From assembly GCF_020966635.1 (NCBI RefSeq), contig NZ_JAJKFQ010000005.1:1514481-1578480 (forward strand): a DNA stretch of 64,000 nucleotides, in the 5' to 3' direction. Positions 36,424-44,819 of the stretch are shown here, one piece after another. The notes under the pieces are model-generated. The model searched no databases. It had not been told where the DNA came from and saw only the letters and a program-made list of their open reading frames with translations. Within the stretch, counting starts at the first letter, position 1. Every line of letters begins with the position of its first letter. The translations under genes were made by a program, and so were the position numbers. The DNA is from Stieleria sp. JC731 (lineage in GTDB: Bacteria; Planctomycetota; Planctomycetia; Pirellulales; Pirellulaceae).

Positions 36424-37185
36424 CTAGCGACGCAGCCACGGTGACGCCAAGCCGACCAGTCCCAGCAGCAATAGTAGGCCCAAGGTGATGCGTCGAAGGC
36501 GTTCTTTTCCCAACCAATTTCCGAATCGAAGTCCCAGCCAAGTGACCAACAGCAGGGCAGGCAGGCTTAGGGTCGCCATCATCGCCGGCGCGTAGACACG
36601 TTCGCGGAACTTTAGCAACAGGATTGCAAGTGCGGGGCCAAGGCTGACCAAGTACATCGAAAAAAGGAAACCACGGATTTGACGCGTTGACCAGTCATGG
36701 GCTTGGACCCAAAACACCATCGCGGGACCACCCATGCCAATCAGTCCTTGCAAGAATCCTGACACCGGAAACGCGATCCAGCCCCAGAATGCGGCGATCG
36801 ATGGTTTCGGGGTAGGGCGGTAGAGCATGATCGCGATGGTAGCGGCCAGCACCGCGCCGCCGACAAGCTGGCGAATTCGGTCGACCGACAATGTTTGCTC
36901 AATTACGACCAAGGCCGCGATCCCGATCGGATAGAAAGCGATTCGCGCGATTCCCGGCCAAAGAAGTTTGCGCGGTTGAATCGAGTCGCGTAGCGAATAG
37001 ACACCCATCACGTTTTGTGGCACCGTTGCAACCAACAGGGCAACGCTCGCCTCGGGGATGCTATAACCCAACCAAAGCAAGATTGGGACGATCAGTAGTC
37101 CCGCGGCGAACCCTGCGGCGGACTGAACGAAAATCCCAATCGAAAGGACTGTCGCGATTCCGATCAGACTCGCCGGATCAAGCAT
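36424..37185 (-). CDS. TauE/SafE-family sulfite or organic-anion exporter
   Basis: The 253-aa integral membrane protein has about eight helices in two halves. The first half opens GIATVLSIGIFVQSAAGFAAGLLIVPILLWLGYSIPEA and the second contains SGFLQGLIGMGGPAMVFW; this duplicated G-G-P type loop is the TauE/SafE (DUF81) signature. Family members move sulfite, sulfoacetate or similar anions across the inner membrane. Together with a nearby sulfatase this could relate to sulfur handling, but the two genes are 34 kb apart, so this is only a thought. It ends 23 bases before the tandem repeat and begins 33 bases downstream of nusB, so it is probably in the nusB transcript. Confidence 0.88.
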   Translation of the reverse strand: MLDPASLIGIATVLSIGIFVQSAAGFAAGLLIVPILLWLGYSIPEASVALLVATVPQNVMGVYSLRDSIQPRKLLWPGIARIAFYPIGIAALVVIEQTLSVDRIRQLVGGAVLAATIAIMLYRPTPKPSIAAFWGWIAFPVSGFLQGLIGMGGPAMVFWVQAHDWSTRQIRGFLFSMYLVSLGPALAILLLKFRERVYAPAMMATLSLPALLLVTWLGLRFGNWLGKERLRRITLGLLLLLGLVGLASPWLRR

Positions 37186-37218
37186 CGGTTTCGATGAAGG
37201 GTAGGGCAGTGGACTCGA

Positions 37219-37719
37219 TCAATTGCCTGAGTCCGGATTCGATTCTTCAGCCGAATCGGGAGCCGGTGCCGAATCGGTAACCGGTGCGGCATCGGAGCTG
37301 GCGGTCACCTTTGGTGCTTCGAACTCTTTCAACAGCCGATCGAGGATTCCATTTACAAAACGGGGGCTGTTCTTGTCACCGTAGCGTTTGATCAAGACCA
37401 CCGCTTCGTTGACCGCCACTTTGCCTGGCGTTTCCGAGAACATGATTTCGTAAGCCGCCATCCGCATCACGTTTCGGTCGGTGATCGCCATCCGTGAAAG
37501 CGTCCAGCCTTTGGCGAGCCTGGCAAGATGTTTGTCGACGGCTTCACGATGTTTCAGCGTGCCCAAATAGATCGATTCGCCAAACGCCGTTAATGCCGTT
37601 CGTCCTTGCATCCGGGAACGAATAAATTCGCGAGCATCCTGTGGACTGCGCGGCTCGTTGACGTCGGCTTCGTAAAGCAACTGAAGAACAATTTCACGGG
37701 CACGACGACGACTGGACAT
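37219..37719 (-). CDS. nusB: Transcription antitermination factor NusB
   Basis: This 166-aa protein begins with SSRRRAREIVLQLLYEADVN, the basic first helix that binds boxA RNA. The helical core LARLAKGWTLSRMAITDRNVMRMAAYEIMF and AVNEAVVLIKRYGDKNSPRFVNGILDRLL is diagnostic of NusB. The C-terminus carries an extra Pro/Ala/Asp/Ser-rich disordered tail of about 30 residues (from APKVTASS to SGN). NusB with NusE, NusA and NusG forms the rRNA antitermination complex. The common neighbour ribH (lumazine synthase) is not adjacent here. The upstream 480 bases contain a possible but unproven small open frame. Confidence 0.95.
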   Translation of the reverse strand: MSSRRRAREIVLQLLYEADVNEPRSPQDAREFIRSRMQGRTALTAFGESIYLGTLKHREAVDKHLARLAKGWTLSRMAITDRNVMRMAAYEIMFSETPGKVAVNEAVVLIKRYGDKNSPRFVNGILDRLLKEFEAPKVTASSDAAPVTDSAPAPDSAEESNPDSGN

Positions 37720-38198
37720 TCAAACTGCATTTTGAGGGAAAGGAAGCGAACCGGCGTTCGAGGAATCGCACCACGATTGCCGCTGGTTGTCATCGAAACT
37801 GCCTTGCCGATTCGGGTGGGGCGACGGCACCTGCGCTGTCACCACAGGCGATTTGTTCATAGCGAGCCCGATCGGCTGGCGTCATTTGACAACCAAAGTC
37901 GGATTGTAGACTGACGAGCCTTCCGCGCCGACGAGGGCTTGCCAAGGAAGTTCGCTGCTGTCTGGCAACGACATTCACGCACCCCGCAAGCGAGTCGCCT
38001 GTCCGCACCCACGTTCGCACAACGCGGGATCCATCCAAAACCTCGCTGCGATCCTGTCCGCCAATCCGGCGGCATATGCCATACTCGGGAGCCATTTTTT
38101 CAGTCCCAGAGCTGCTAGAATGTTTGGCGATCTCTCGGCATCCATTGTCGTAGGATTGACTTCCCCCCAGTTTCTCCTTCCCCTTTAAAAGTCCTCAA
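37720..38198. other. Intergenic region between nusB and the esterase; possible small leftward frame
   Basis: This 479-base stretch holds the divergent promoters of nusB and the rightward esterase. A leftward open frame (37790-38095, 101 codons from ATG) ends in MTPADRARYEQIACGDSAG-like text that looks more protein-like than noise, but it has no family, and its first half is Arg/Gly-rich, as expected by chance. A structured RNA could also lie here; I recognise none. Confidence 0.3.
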
Positions 38199-39290
38199 GT
38201 GAACCTACGAAAACCCACCGTGAATCAATTCCTCTCGACGAAGCGAATGAAGGCCTGCCTCGCGCTGCTTGTCGCTCTAAGCAGCTCCGTTCCTTTGGCT
38301 GAGGTGACAGCCGAGGAGACTTATGTTGAAAATCCAACGAAGGAAGGCAACGGAAACCATGTGGTCGGTCCCGACTACAAGATCCAGCCGGAATTGACTG
38401 ACCAAGGGAACCCGAAAGGCAAGTCGTTCGAATTCACGATGCCGCTCGCTGAAAGCAACATTTTTCGCGGTGACGACGAAACACTCAGCCGACGCAAACC
38501 GGTTCGGAAAGAGCGAAAGATCTTTGTCTACGTTCCGGCTGCCTACCAAGACGGAACCGAGGCACCGATCTTGGTCAGTTTCGACGGGCCAAGCCGATTG
38601 AACCTCGTTCGCAACGCACTGGACAACTTGACCATTTCGGATGATCCGCAGCGCCGTTTGCCGGCCTTCATCGCGATCGCCGTTGAAAATGGAGGAAACG
38701 ATGGCAAAGGTAGCCAGCGAGGCTTGGAATATGACACGATGAGTGATCGACATGCTCGCTTTATCAACGACGAAGTTTTACCAGCGGTATTGAATCACCC
38801 TGAGATTCGCGCTGCCTATCCGAACATCGCGTTCACCAAGAATCCTTGGGGCAAAGCGGTGATGGGATGTAGCTCTGGCGGCGCGGCCGCGCTGACGATC
38901 GGCTGGTTTCGTCCTGACTTGTTCCGCCGTCTTATCACGTATTCGGGCACGTTTGTCGATCAGCAGGATGACGACGCACCCGAAGAGGCAAAGTATCCGC
39001 TGGGAGCATGGGAATATCACTCGGGTATGAAGCTGATCGAAAACAGCGAGAAGAAGCCGCTGCGGATCTTCACCCACGTAGCCGAAAACGATTTGCGAGC
39101 CAACGATCCGGAGGACACTTACCACAATTGGGTGATGGCCAACAATCGCACCGCGGACGCACTCAAAGCCAAAGGATACGACTATCGCTATGTCTTTAGC
39201 CGCGATTCACGGCACTGCGACGGTCGCGTTTTCGAAGCGACACTAGCGGACACATTGGTGTGGATGTGGCGAGGCTATCACGCTGAATAG
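38199..39290 (+). CDS. Secreted esterase D/Fes-like alpha/beta hydrolase
   Basis: The frame gives 363 aa from GTG 38199; ATG 38247 would start exactly before the signal peptide (MKACLALLVALSSS...TAE) and is an equally good start. The mature part has the esterase-D plan: FVYVPAAYQDGTEAPILVSFDG, then a nucleophile elbow VMGCSSGGAA (Ser about 226), ENDLRANDP with the acid and SRDSRHCDGR with the His. Such enzymes include enterochelin esterase and feruloyl/acetyl-xylan esterases; here the substrate is unknown, and export argues for polysaccharide or siderophore esters. There is a 296-base gap to tRNA-Ala, so it is likely monocistronic. Confidence 0.85.
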   Translation: MNLRKPTVNQFLSTKRMKACLALLVALSSSVPLAEVTAEETYVENPTKEGNGNHVVGPDYKIQPELTDQGNPKGKSFEFTMPLAESNIFRGDDETLSRRKPVRKERKIFVYVPAAYQDGTEAPILVSFDGPSRLNLVRNALDNLTISDDPQRRLPAFIAIAVENGGNDGKGSQRGLEYDTMSDRHARFINDEVLPAVLNHPEIRAAYPNIAFTKNPWGKAVMGCSSGGAAALTIGWFRPDLFRRLITYSGTFVDQQDDDAPEEAKYPLGAWEYHSGMKLIENSEKKPLRIFTHVAENDLRANDPEDTYHNWVMANNRTADALKAKGYDYRYVFSRDSRHCDGRVFEATLADTLVWMWRGYHAE

Positions 39291-39586
39291 TTGGGAAGCG
39301 TCCCAACGTCCGATAATCATTCGCCGGGATCGAAATCAATTCGGTCGCGGCGACTTGGATTTTGCAACGAACCAAGGACCTGAAAAAATGTCTAGGAAGG
39401 ACATCGTGGAAGCCTTGGCAACGCGTGATTAGTTTTGCTAGGATACCGCCACGCGAGTTGGCGAGCATTCGAGTCGGCGTTGATTGAATTTTCAATGTGG
39501 ACTTGCCAGCCAAGTTGCGAACCAGTAACTTCCGCGTCTTCGCTGGGCAGCAGCTCAGCCAGCAAGTGGAAGCTTGCAAAATCCCC

Positions 39587-39659
39587 GGGGGATTAGCTCA
39601 GTTGGGAGAGCGATTGCATGGCATGCAATAGGTCATCGGTTCAAGTCCGTTATCCTCCA
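39587..39659 (+). tRNA. tRNA-Ala (anticodon GGC)
   Basis: A full cloverleaf can be drawn: acceptor GGGGGAT/ATCCTCC, D-stem GCTC/GAGC, anticodon stem ATTGC/GCAAT with loop ATGGCAT (GGC at 39620-39622), five-base variable loop and T-loop TTCAAGT. One T-stem pair is mismatched (T-T). The 3' CCA is not encoded. GGC reads the alanine GCC codon. Confidence 0.93.
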
Positions 39660-39669
39660 CTATAAAGAA

Positions 39670-39705
39670 GGCCCGCAAGACCAAGCGTCTCGCGGGCTTT
39701 TTTTT
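39670..39705 (+). terminator. Intrinsic terminator of tRNA-Ala
   Basis: A stem GCCCGC-A-AGAC / GTCT-C-GCGGGC with loop CAAGC, followed by eight T residues, begins 11 bases after the tRNA. A repeat array starts within 5 bases of the T-run. Confidence 0.95.
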
Positions 39706-39709
39706 CGCT

Positions 39710-40494
39710 ATCAGCCGCAACGCGCCAGCGTGCGGTTCCTACCGGGCGTTGCAATCTGGAAATCGTGCTCGTGTTTAGCCTGACGTCGCAGAATCGCAAA
39801 GGGAAATAGCATCTGGACGTCCTGGCATCCCCGCGTCGTTGCGTTGGATCAATGTTGAGACATGAGAAGACCGATTGGGCGCCCGTATTTCAAAACGACA
39901 AATCGGATGATCAAAGATAGAGATGTCTGTGATTACTGTGCGTTTTGTTCCAGAGGGCGAGAACCGCAGGCTGGCGCCAAGCGGCTGATGAATCCGATTG
40001 AAAACCGCTGATGCGATGGGCGTCACCCAAATACAGTTGACGATCAGCCGCAACGCGCCAGGGTACAGTTGGCCATCCCACGTGCACGTCCTCATCAGCC
40101 GCAACGCGCCAGCGTGCGGTTCCTGCCTGGCGTTGCAATCTGGAAATCGTGCTCGTGTTCAGCGTGACGTCGCAGAGTCTCAAAGGGAAATAGCATTTGG
40201 ACGTCCTGGTGTCGTTGAATTCATCAACGTTGAGACATGGGAAGACCGATTGGGCGCCCGTATTTCAAAACGACAAATCGGATGATCAAAGGTAGATATG
40301 TCAGCGATTTCTGTGCGTTTTGATCCAGAGGGAAAGAACCGCAGGCTGGCGCCAAGCGGCTGATGAATCCGATTGAAAACCGCTGATGCGATAGGCTTCA
40401 CCCAAATACAGTTGACGATCAGCCGCAACGCGCCAGCGTGCGGTTCCCTCTCATACGCACATCCTCATCAGCCGCAACGCGTTAGCGTACGGTT
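39710..40494. repeat. Repeat array B1: family B units next to tRNA-Ala
   Basis: Heads with the same core as family A start at 39710, 40043 (degenerate), 40093, 40418 and 40466; tails lie at 39961-39989 and 40336-40364. The interior differs from family A: it contains GTTGAGACATGRGAAGACCG and a palindrome CCGATT...AATCGG. The unit is about 325-333 bp, including a constant 53-base tail-to-head spacer (GAATCCGATTGAAAACCGCT...). The array begins 5 bases after the tRNA terminator, so the repeat sits at a tRNA 3' end, a common landing place for mobile DNA. Confidence 0.9.
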
Positions 40495-40620
40495 CCTGCC
40501 GGGTGTCACAATCTGGAAATCGTGCTGGCATTTTACTTCGTCGTGGCATCGCGTTGGATCAACATTGTTATCCTATTCAACGCCACTGGACCCATATGAC
40601 CTCCGAGAACCTTAACGAGT

Positions 40621-41154
40621 ATGGCCGACAACCAAGACACCGAGACCTATAGCGAGCAATACATCTACATGTTCATGGACGCTGCTGGTCGTGGGTTGCC
40701 GGTGGACGCCAGCAGTGTCGTGCTGACCGAAATGCAGTTGCGCCACAACGCATTTGAAGTTGAGATGACTGAAGCCGCACAAGATTTGCTCGGCGAAAAG
40801 CCTCCGATCGGTGATCCTGCACTCGTGGTCGAGATAGAGGAACTTGTTAAACGCATTCAAGCAGGTGAGGTGATCAAGTGTAAGACAACGTTTCCCGCTG
40901 CCGCCCTTGGAGTTCTGTGGGCATGGCATATCGTGACAGGTTTTCAATGGCAATGGCGAGCGGTCAAAAAGGATTGGTGGGAGACGTTAGCGATTGCTGA
41001 TCCCGACAACAAATATGTGATTTTGCCCGTTCAATTCATGCGCGGAGTCGCCAGCAGTCAAGAAGTTGAGAGATGGCCCCATGAGATCATTGACGCGATA
41101 AATCAAGGACGTCTTCCAGATTCAGAGGCGGGAGGCCTATTGCGAATCGCATGA
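40621..41154 (+). CDS. Orphan 177-aa protein inside a split repeat unit
   Basis: The ATG start at 40621 gives a soluble acidic protein without signal peptide. The segment ALGVLWAWHIVTGFQWQWRA followed by IADPDNKYVILPVQFM recalls the general layout of DUF3806-type proteins (aliphatic helix, aromatic strand, 'P..F' strand), but the match is too weak to assign. The gene lies in an about 700-base insertion that interrupts a family B repeat: repeat sequence stops at 40563 and resumes at 41268, with GATCAAC present at both junctions. This suggests that the gene arrived as a cassette or that two damaged units flank it. No partner gene is adjacent. Function unknown. Confidence 0.65.
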   Translation: MADNQDTETYSEQYIYMFMDAAGRGLPVDASSVVLTEMQLRHNAFEVEMTEAAQDLLGEKPPIGDPALVVEIEELVKRIQAGEVIKCKTTFPAAALGVLWAWHIVTGFQWQWRAVKKDWWETLAIADPDNKYVILPVQFMRGVASSQEVERWPHEIIDAINQGRLPDSEAGGLLRIA

Positions 41155-41267
41155 GTGATCCGATGTCAGGCGTTTTAAATCAATCGTTTAACAAAAAAAC
41201 TACCCGAGTTGCCGATCGGGCGTTTCTGAAATTGAAGTCTATTGGCGGCAACTGGGTGATTTGGGTC

Positions 41268-41625
41268 GATCAACGTTGAGACATGAGAAGACCGATTGAG
41301 TGCCCGTATGTAAAAACGACAAATCGGATGATCAGTGGTAGCGATTTCTGTGCGTTTGGGTCCAGAGGGCGAGAACCGCAGGCTGGCGCCAAGCGGCTGA
41401 TGAATCCGATTGAAAACCGCTGATGCGATGGGCGTTACCTAAATACAGTTGACGATCAGCCGCAACGCGCCAGCGTACGGTTGGCCATCGTACGTGCACA
41501 GCCTCATCAGCCGCAACGCGCCAGCGTGCGGTTCTCACTCATGAGCACAGTCGCAACGCGCCAGCGTGCGGTTGGCCAACGCACGTGCACAGCCTCATCA
41601 GCCGCAACGCGCCAGCATGCGGTTT
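41268..41625. repeat. Repeat array B2: headless unit plus four solitary heads
   Basis: Sequence from 41268 resumes a family B interior (GATCAACGTTGAGACATGAG...), reaches a tail at 41373-41401, the constant 53-base spacer, and then four heads at about 41455, 41505, 41550 (truncated) and 41597. The heads are separated by short spacers such as GGCCAACGCACGTGCACAGC and have no tails. The array ends about 190 bases before the next gene. Confidence 0.88.
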
Positions 41626-41817
41626 CAACTTCCAGTGAAGACGCACGTACGCTGCTGCCCTGCCAAGATTGCTTTTCGACTTTTCTTTTGCAGTTTGACA
41701 TCTGCACCACTATCATTTCAGACGCAATGTCTTTAATTGCGAAGATGATGCGAGATGGCTGAGTGATTGATCAGCTCGACTTGCGTATCAAAGTGCGTTC
41801 ACTTCAAGGAAATCGCG

Positions 41818-42717
41818 ATGAGATTTTTGGTTTTGTTGATCGGAGTGTTGGCGGTTTTACCAGCTGCGGCACAGAACGCGAAGGAAGACTACGAAACGCT
41901 GAAAAAGTTTTATCGGAACCAGGCAAAGCAACTTGATTTTTATCTCGACCGGGAAGGGAAAGAAAAGCTGAAGCTTCAACCCCCGGTGATGACCTGGACA
42001 GGCCTGGATTATCAAGGCTACCGCGACACCCAAGCACCAAACTCTGGTGATGTTTTCGTTTGGACTTATAAAGGACGTGCGATAGTTGCGGGCGGGGTTT
42101 TGTCTTTGCCACTTGATTCGGGACATGAGGTGTATCAGGAGTTTCAAGCACTTGTCGAAACACCGCCTCAGCCGATCTACAGTCCATGTAAATGGGGACC
42201 GACATGGGCGCCAACAGGAGTTGAGCTACGCCTCTTGGAAGTGGCGGTTAAACCATCGGCAGGTTCGGACCCTGCTGCACTTCGTCAACGAGACATTCAA
42301 ATGCGTGGGCTGGCCAAGCAGTTCACTGCCGAAACAAAGTCCGCTACGTCCGGTGAGATTCAACAGCTGAAACTGTTACCCAAAGCGGTCTTCCGCCTCA
42401 ACTCCACCGAATTGCAGCAAGCGGACTCCAGCGTGGTCGACGGCTGCTTGTTTATCTTTACGAATCAGCTAGGTACGGATCCAGAACTAACGCTGTTATT
42501 GGAATGCCACCAGACGGACGATGGATTACGGTGGATGTACGCACCGGGTTCTCTCGCGTTTCAAGAGTTGTGGCTCAAGCACAAAGGCAAAGAAGTTTGG
42601 CACCTTCCAAACTTCTTAGAGCTTCCTGGCGAACGGAACTTTGTGTCCACGCTTCTCTACCGCAATATTGGAATTGACGAAATGAAGCAGATTGCTGATC
42701 AGGAACTAAAACCATAG
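41818..42717 (+). CDS. Planctomycete-specific secreted protein of unknown function
   Basis: From ATG 41818 (preceded by AAGGA) this is a 299-aa protein with a signal peptide ending PAAAQ. It shows the pattern of a large planctomycetal family: a PVMTWTGLDYQGYRD segment, SGDVFVWTYKGRAIVAGGVLSLP, a strictly kept WGPTWAPTGVELRLL, RQRDIQMRGLAKQFTAE, LRLL/KLLPKAVFRLNS, VDGCLFIFTNQLGTDPELTLLLE and a final RWMYAPG. I recall this layout from many uncharacterised planctomycete proteins; no function is known to me. The beta-rich body suggests a periplasmic binding or structural role. An upstream in-frame start at 41767 is less likely because it precedes the signal peptide by 17 polar residues. Confidence 0.75.
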   Translation: MRFLVLLIGVLAVLPAAAQNAKEDYETLKKFYRNQAKQLDFYLDREGKEKLKLQPPVMTWTGLDYQGYRDTQAPNSGDVFVWTYKGRAIVAGGVLSLPLDSGHEVYQEFQALVETPPQPIYSPCKWGPTWAPTGVELRLLEVAVKPSAGSDPAALRQRDIQMRGLAKQFTAETKSATSGEIQQLKLLPKAVFRLNSTELQQADSSVVDGCLFIFTNQLGTDPELTLLLECHQTDDGLRWMYAPGSLAFQELWLKHKGKEVWHLPNFLELPGERNFVSTLLYRNIGIDEMKQIADQELKP

Positions 42718-43009
42718 CCAGCATCTGTAATCCGATTGAGACTGCTATTGCCCGCAAAGTTGTGTTCGCGGCATGACTGGCGGTGCAGTCGACCTGCGAT
42801 TGTATACCTCGTTTAAAAGATAGTGACTCAGGCGGCCTGATGAAGAACGCCCTCCGCGAAGACTCGGCTGTCGCTCGCGCGATCACCCACGGCGTCGTCG
42901 ATCGGGTTTCGGAAACCCAGCAATGATCCGAACCCTATTGTGGACTTGGTTGTCATTGCCTGAAATAAAATAGGGTCGACTCAAATCACTCGCTGCATTG
43001 GGCGGATTG

Positions 43010-44461
43010 ATGGACTATCTCGTTTGGTTTTTGGCGGGCGGAGTGCTTGCCTTCATAGGCCTAAAGTTTCAACGTTTTGGAATCTCGTTCTCGGGTGAAG
43101 CTGCTGATTCGGTGGCCGATTTGCTGAAGGCGCACTTCAAACCGCTTCCGGTGAAGGAGATCACAATCACCGAGCGACAATTTCCGTTTCGTGTCCGGGC
43201 GGATTTGCAAAAGGCGATCGATGAATTGTTCGGGACCGATTCCAAGATCGTGCATTTTTTCGGGGTGCGACGCGAATATTCGCACGAAGGCCTGTCGCTG
43301 TCGGAATGTCTTGTCGAGTCGACTCACAATCCTGCCGTTTCGGTACCGCCCGAACATGAAGAATTGGATGTGGGTGACGAGCAGCTCGTTCGGGTTCTGA
43401 AGAACGGGCTATGGATGCTGGAGAAAGACGGCATGCCGTACGCCGTTTTACTGTCGCTATATGGACAATATGGCTGTACGACAGGATTTCAGTTTCAAAT
43501 TGGAACGGCCAACTCAGCACAGGGGACACAGCTTGCTCAGGAATTTTTTAAGCGACTTGAGGATTCGATACTTCGTGCCGATTCCTACCGCGGAAAAATT
43601 CTGTCACTTGAAAAAGATGACCATTCTTACACAGGTGAATCAAGCGGTATCACGGTTCATAAGTTGCGACAAGTGGAACGGGATCAGGTGATCTTACCAG
43701 AATCCACTATTGCTCTACTTGAACGAAACGTGATTGGCTTTGTTCGCCAACGTGAACGGCTTGCTCAGTTCAATCAGTCGACAAAGAAGGGACTTTTGTT
43801 TTATGGACCACCCGGAACCGGCAAGACGCACACGATTCACTACCTATCGCGTGCACTCGAAGGACATACGACGCTTCTGATTTCAGCGGAACAGGTCGGT
43901 CTGTTAGGCGACTACATGACGCTCGCAAGACTGCTTCAGCCAAGCATCGTTGTGATGGAAGATGTCGACCTGATCGCGCGGAATCGAACTGAAATGAATA
44001 GCGTTTGCGAAGAGGTCATGTTGAACCGGCTTCTTAATGAAATGGACGGCCTCAAGGAAGACGCGGATATCTTGTTCGTCTTGACAACGAACCGGCCGGA
44101 GGCCCTCGAGGCCGCACTCGCATCCCGTCCCGGGCGAATTGACCAAGCGATTGAGTTCCCGCTGCCAGACCAGCAGGGACGTTCGAAACTAGTGAAACTA
44201 TATTCCCAAGGAGTTTCGGTTGACGATGTGTGTGTCAACGAAATCGTACGGCGGACCGATGGTGTGAGCGCCGCTTTCATGAAAGAGCTGATGCGAAGAA
44301 TCGTGCAGTGCAATATTGAACGCGATGGTGATGGCTCGATCAGCAAAGCCGACATCGATGGGGCGCTTGACGAAATGCTGTTTAAGGGCGGTTCTTTGAA
44401 TCTGAAGTTGCTGGGGGCTTCTGCAAAGTTGGGAGAGACCGAGCAGACTGCGAGTCGTTAG
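43010..44461 (+). CDS. Membrane-anchored AAA+ ATPase
   Basis: This 483-aa protein, read from ATG 43010, has one N-terminal transmembrane helix (about residues 3-20). A 225-residue N-domain without recognised family follows. The AAA+ module comprises Walker A YGPPGTGKTH (about 264-272), Walker B SIVVMEDVD (about 311-319), sensor 1 FVLTTNRPE and the arginine finger region ASRPGRIDQAIEFPLPDQQ, and ends with a sensor-2 helical lid. The layout resembles BCS1/FtsH-type AAA proteins, but no M41 zinc-protease motif (HExxH) is present, so it is a protein-remodelling ATPase and not a protease. An alternative start is TTG 42998. No partner gene is adjacent. Confidence 0.85.
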   Translation: MDYLVWFLAGGVLAFIGLKFQRFGISFSGEAADSVADLLKAHFKPLPVKEITITERQFPFRVRADLQKAIDELFGTDSKIVHFFGVRREYSHEGLSLSECLVESTHNPAVSVPPEHEELDVGDEQLVRVLKNGLWMLEKDGMPYAVLLSLYGQYGCTTGFQFQIGTANSAQGTQLAQEFFKRLEDSILRADSYRGKILSLEKDDHSYTGESSGITVHKLRQVERDQVILPESTIALLERNVIGFVRQRERLAQFNQSTKKGLLFYGPPGTGKTHTIHYLSRALEGHTTLLISAEQVGLLGDYMTLARLLQPSIVVMEDVDLIARNRTEMNSVCEEVMLNRLLNEMDGLKEDADILFVLTTNRPEALEAALASRPGRIDQAIEFPLPDQQGRSKLVKLYSQGVSVDDVCVNEIVRRTDGVSAAFMKELMRRIVQCNIERDGDGSISKADIDGALDEMLFKGGSLNLKLLGASAKLGETEQTASR

Positions 44462-44522
44462 GGGGGCAAATGAAAACTGTGTGGAACTGAACAAATCGCT
44501 GCTTCGAACCCGCGCGTCGTTG

Positions 44523-44819
44523 CTAATCATCCGAGCCGACTTGACCGCCGTAGTCGGTGAAGATGGTTTTTACTTGTGTGGCTAGGATGGCAATCAGCGT
44601 TTGATCGTCGGAGGAGAGCTGTGCCTCTGGTTTGAGCTGCCCGTTTCTGGATGCCAGCACGATTGCCGCCAAAACGTGCTCAACATCGACCGGCAAATCG
44701 GTTGACTCTTCAAGCTTGATTGCCAAGTCAAACAAGATATCTGAAAGGGACGGTGCGACAGTCGCCTGCCCCGAAGATGTAACCGTGATGCCGAGCACAA
44801 TTTGTTGATCTCGGTTCAT
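44523..44819 (-). CDS. 98-aa hypothetical protein coupled to the metallophosphoesterase gene
   Basis: The ATG at 44819 overlaps the stop of the upstream metallophosphoesterase (TGA within ATGA, 44816-44819), so the frame is probably real. The protein is acidic and helical (LSDILFDLAIKLEESTDLPVDVEHVLAAIVLA, then SSDDQTLIAILATQVKTIF), without signal peptide or known domain. An N-terminal strand QQIVLGITVTSSGQAT precedes the helices. The coupling suggests a product needed in step with the two exported enzymes encoded upstream, yet it looks cytoplasmic. Function unknown. Confidence 0.6.
   Translation of the reverse strand: MNRDQQIVLGITVTSSGQATVAPSLSDILFDLAIKLEESTDLPVDVEHVLAAIVLASRNGQLKPEAQLSSDDQTLIAILATQVKTIFTDYGGQVGSDD

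Noticed and set aside
36239-36541. 100-codon leftward frame rich in Trp/Gly/Arg
   Set aside because: It is the translation of the 20-bp tandem repeat and the end of the TauE gene in another frame.
37790-38095. Leftward 101-codon frame upstream of nusB
   Set aside because: Some protein-like character at its end, but no family, no ribosome site and high Arg content; kept only as a note in the intergenic entry.
39710-41625. Chromosomal integron with attC sites
   Set aside because: The double-hairpin ends superficially recall attC sites, but there is no integrase gene, no 1:1 alternation of gene and site, and I could not identify the RYYYAAC core pair in the right place.
42998-44461. FtsH protease
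   Set aside because: The AAA+ core is similar, but there is no HExxH zinc-protease domain after the ATPase.
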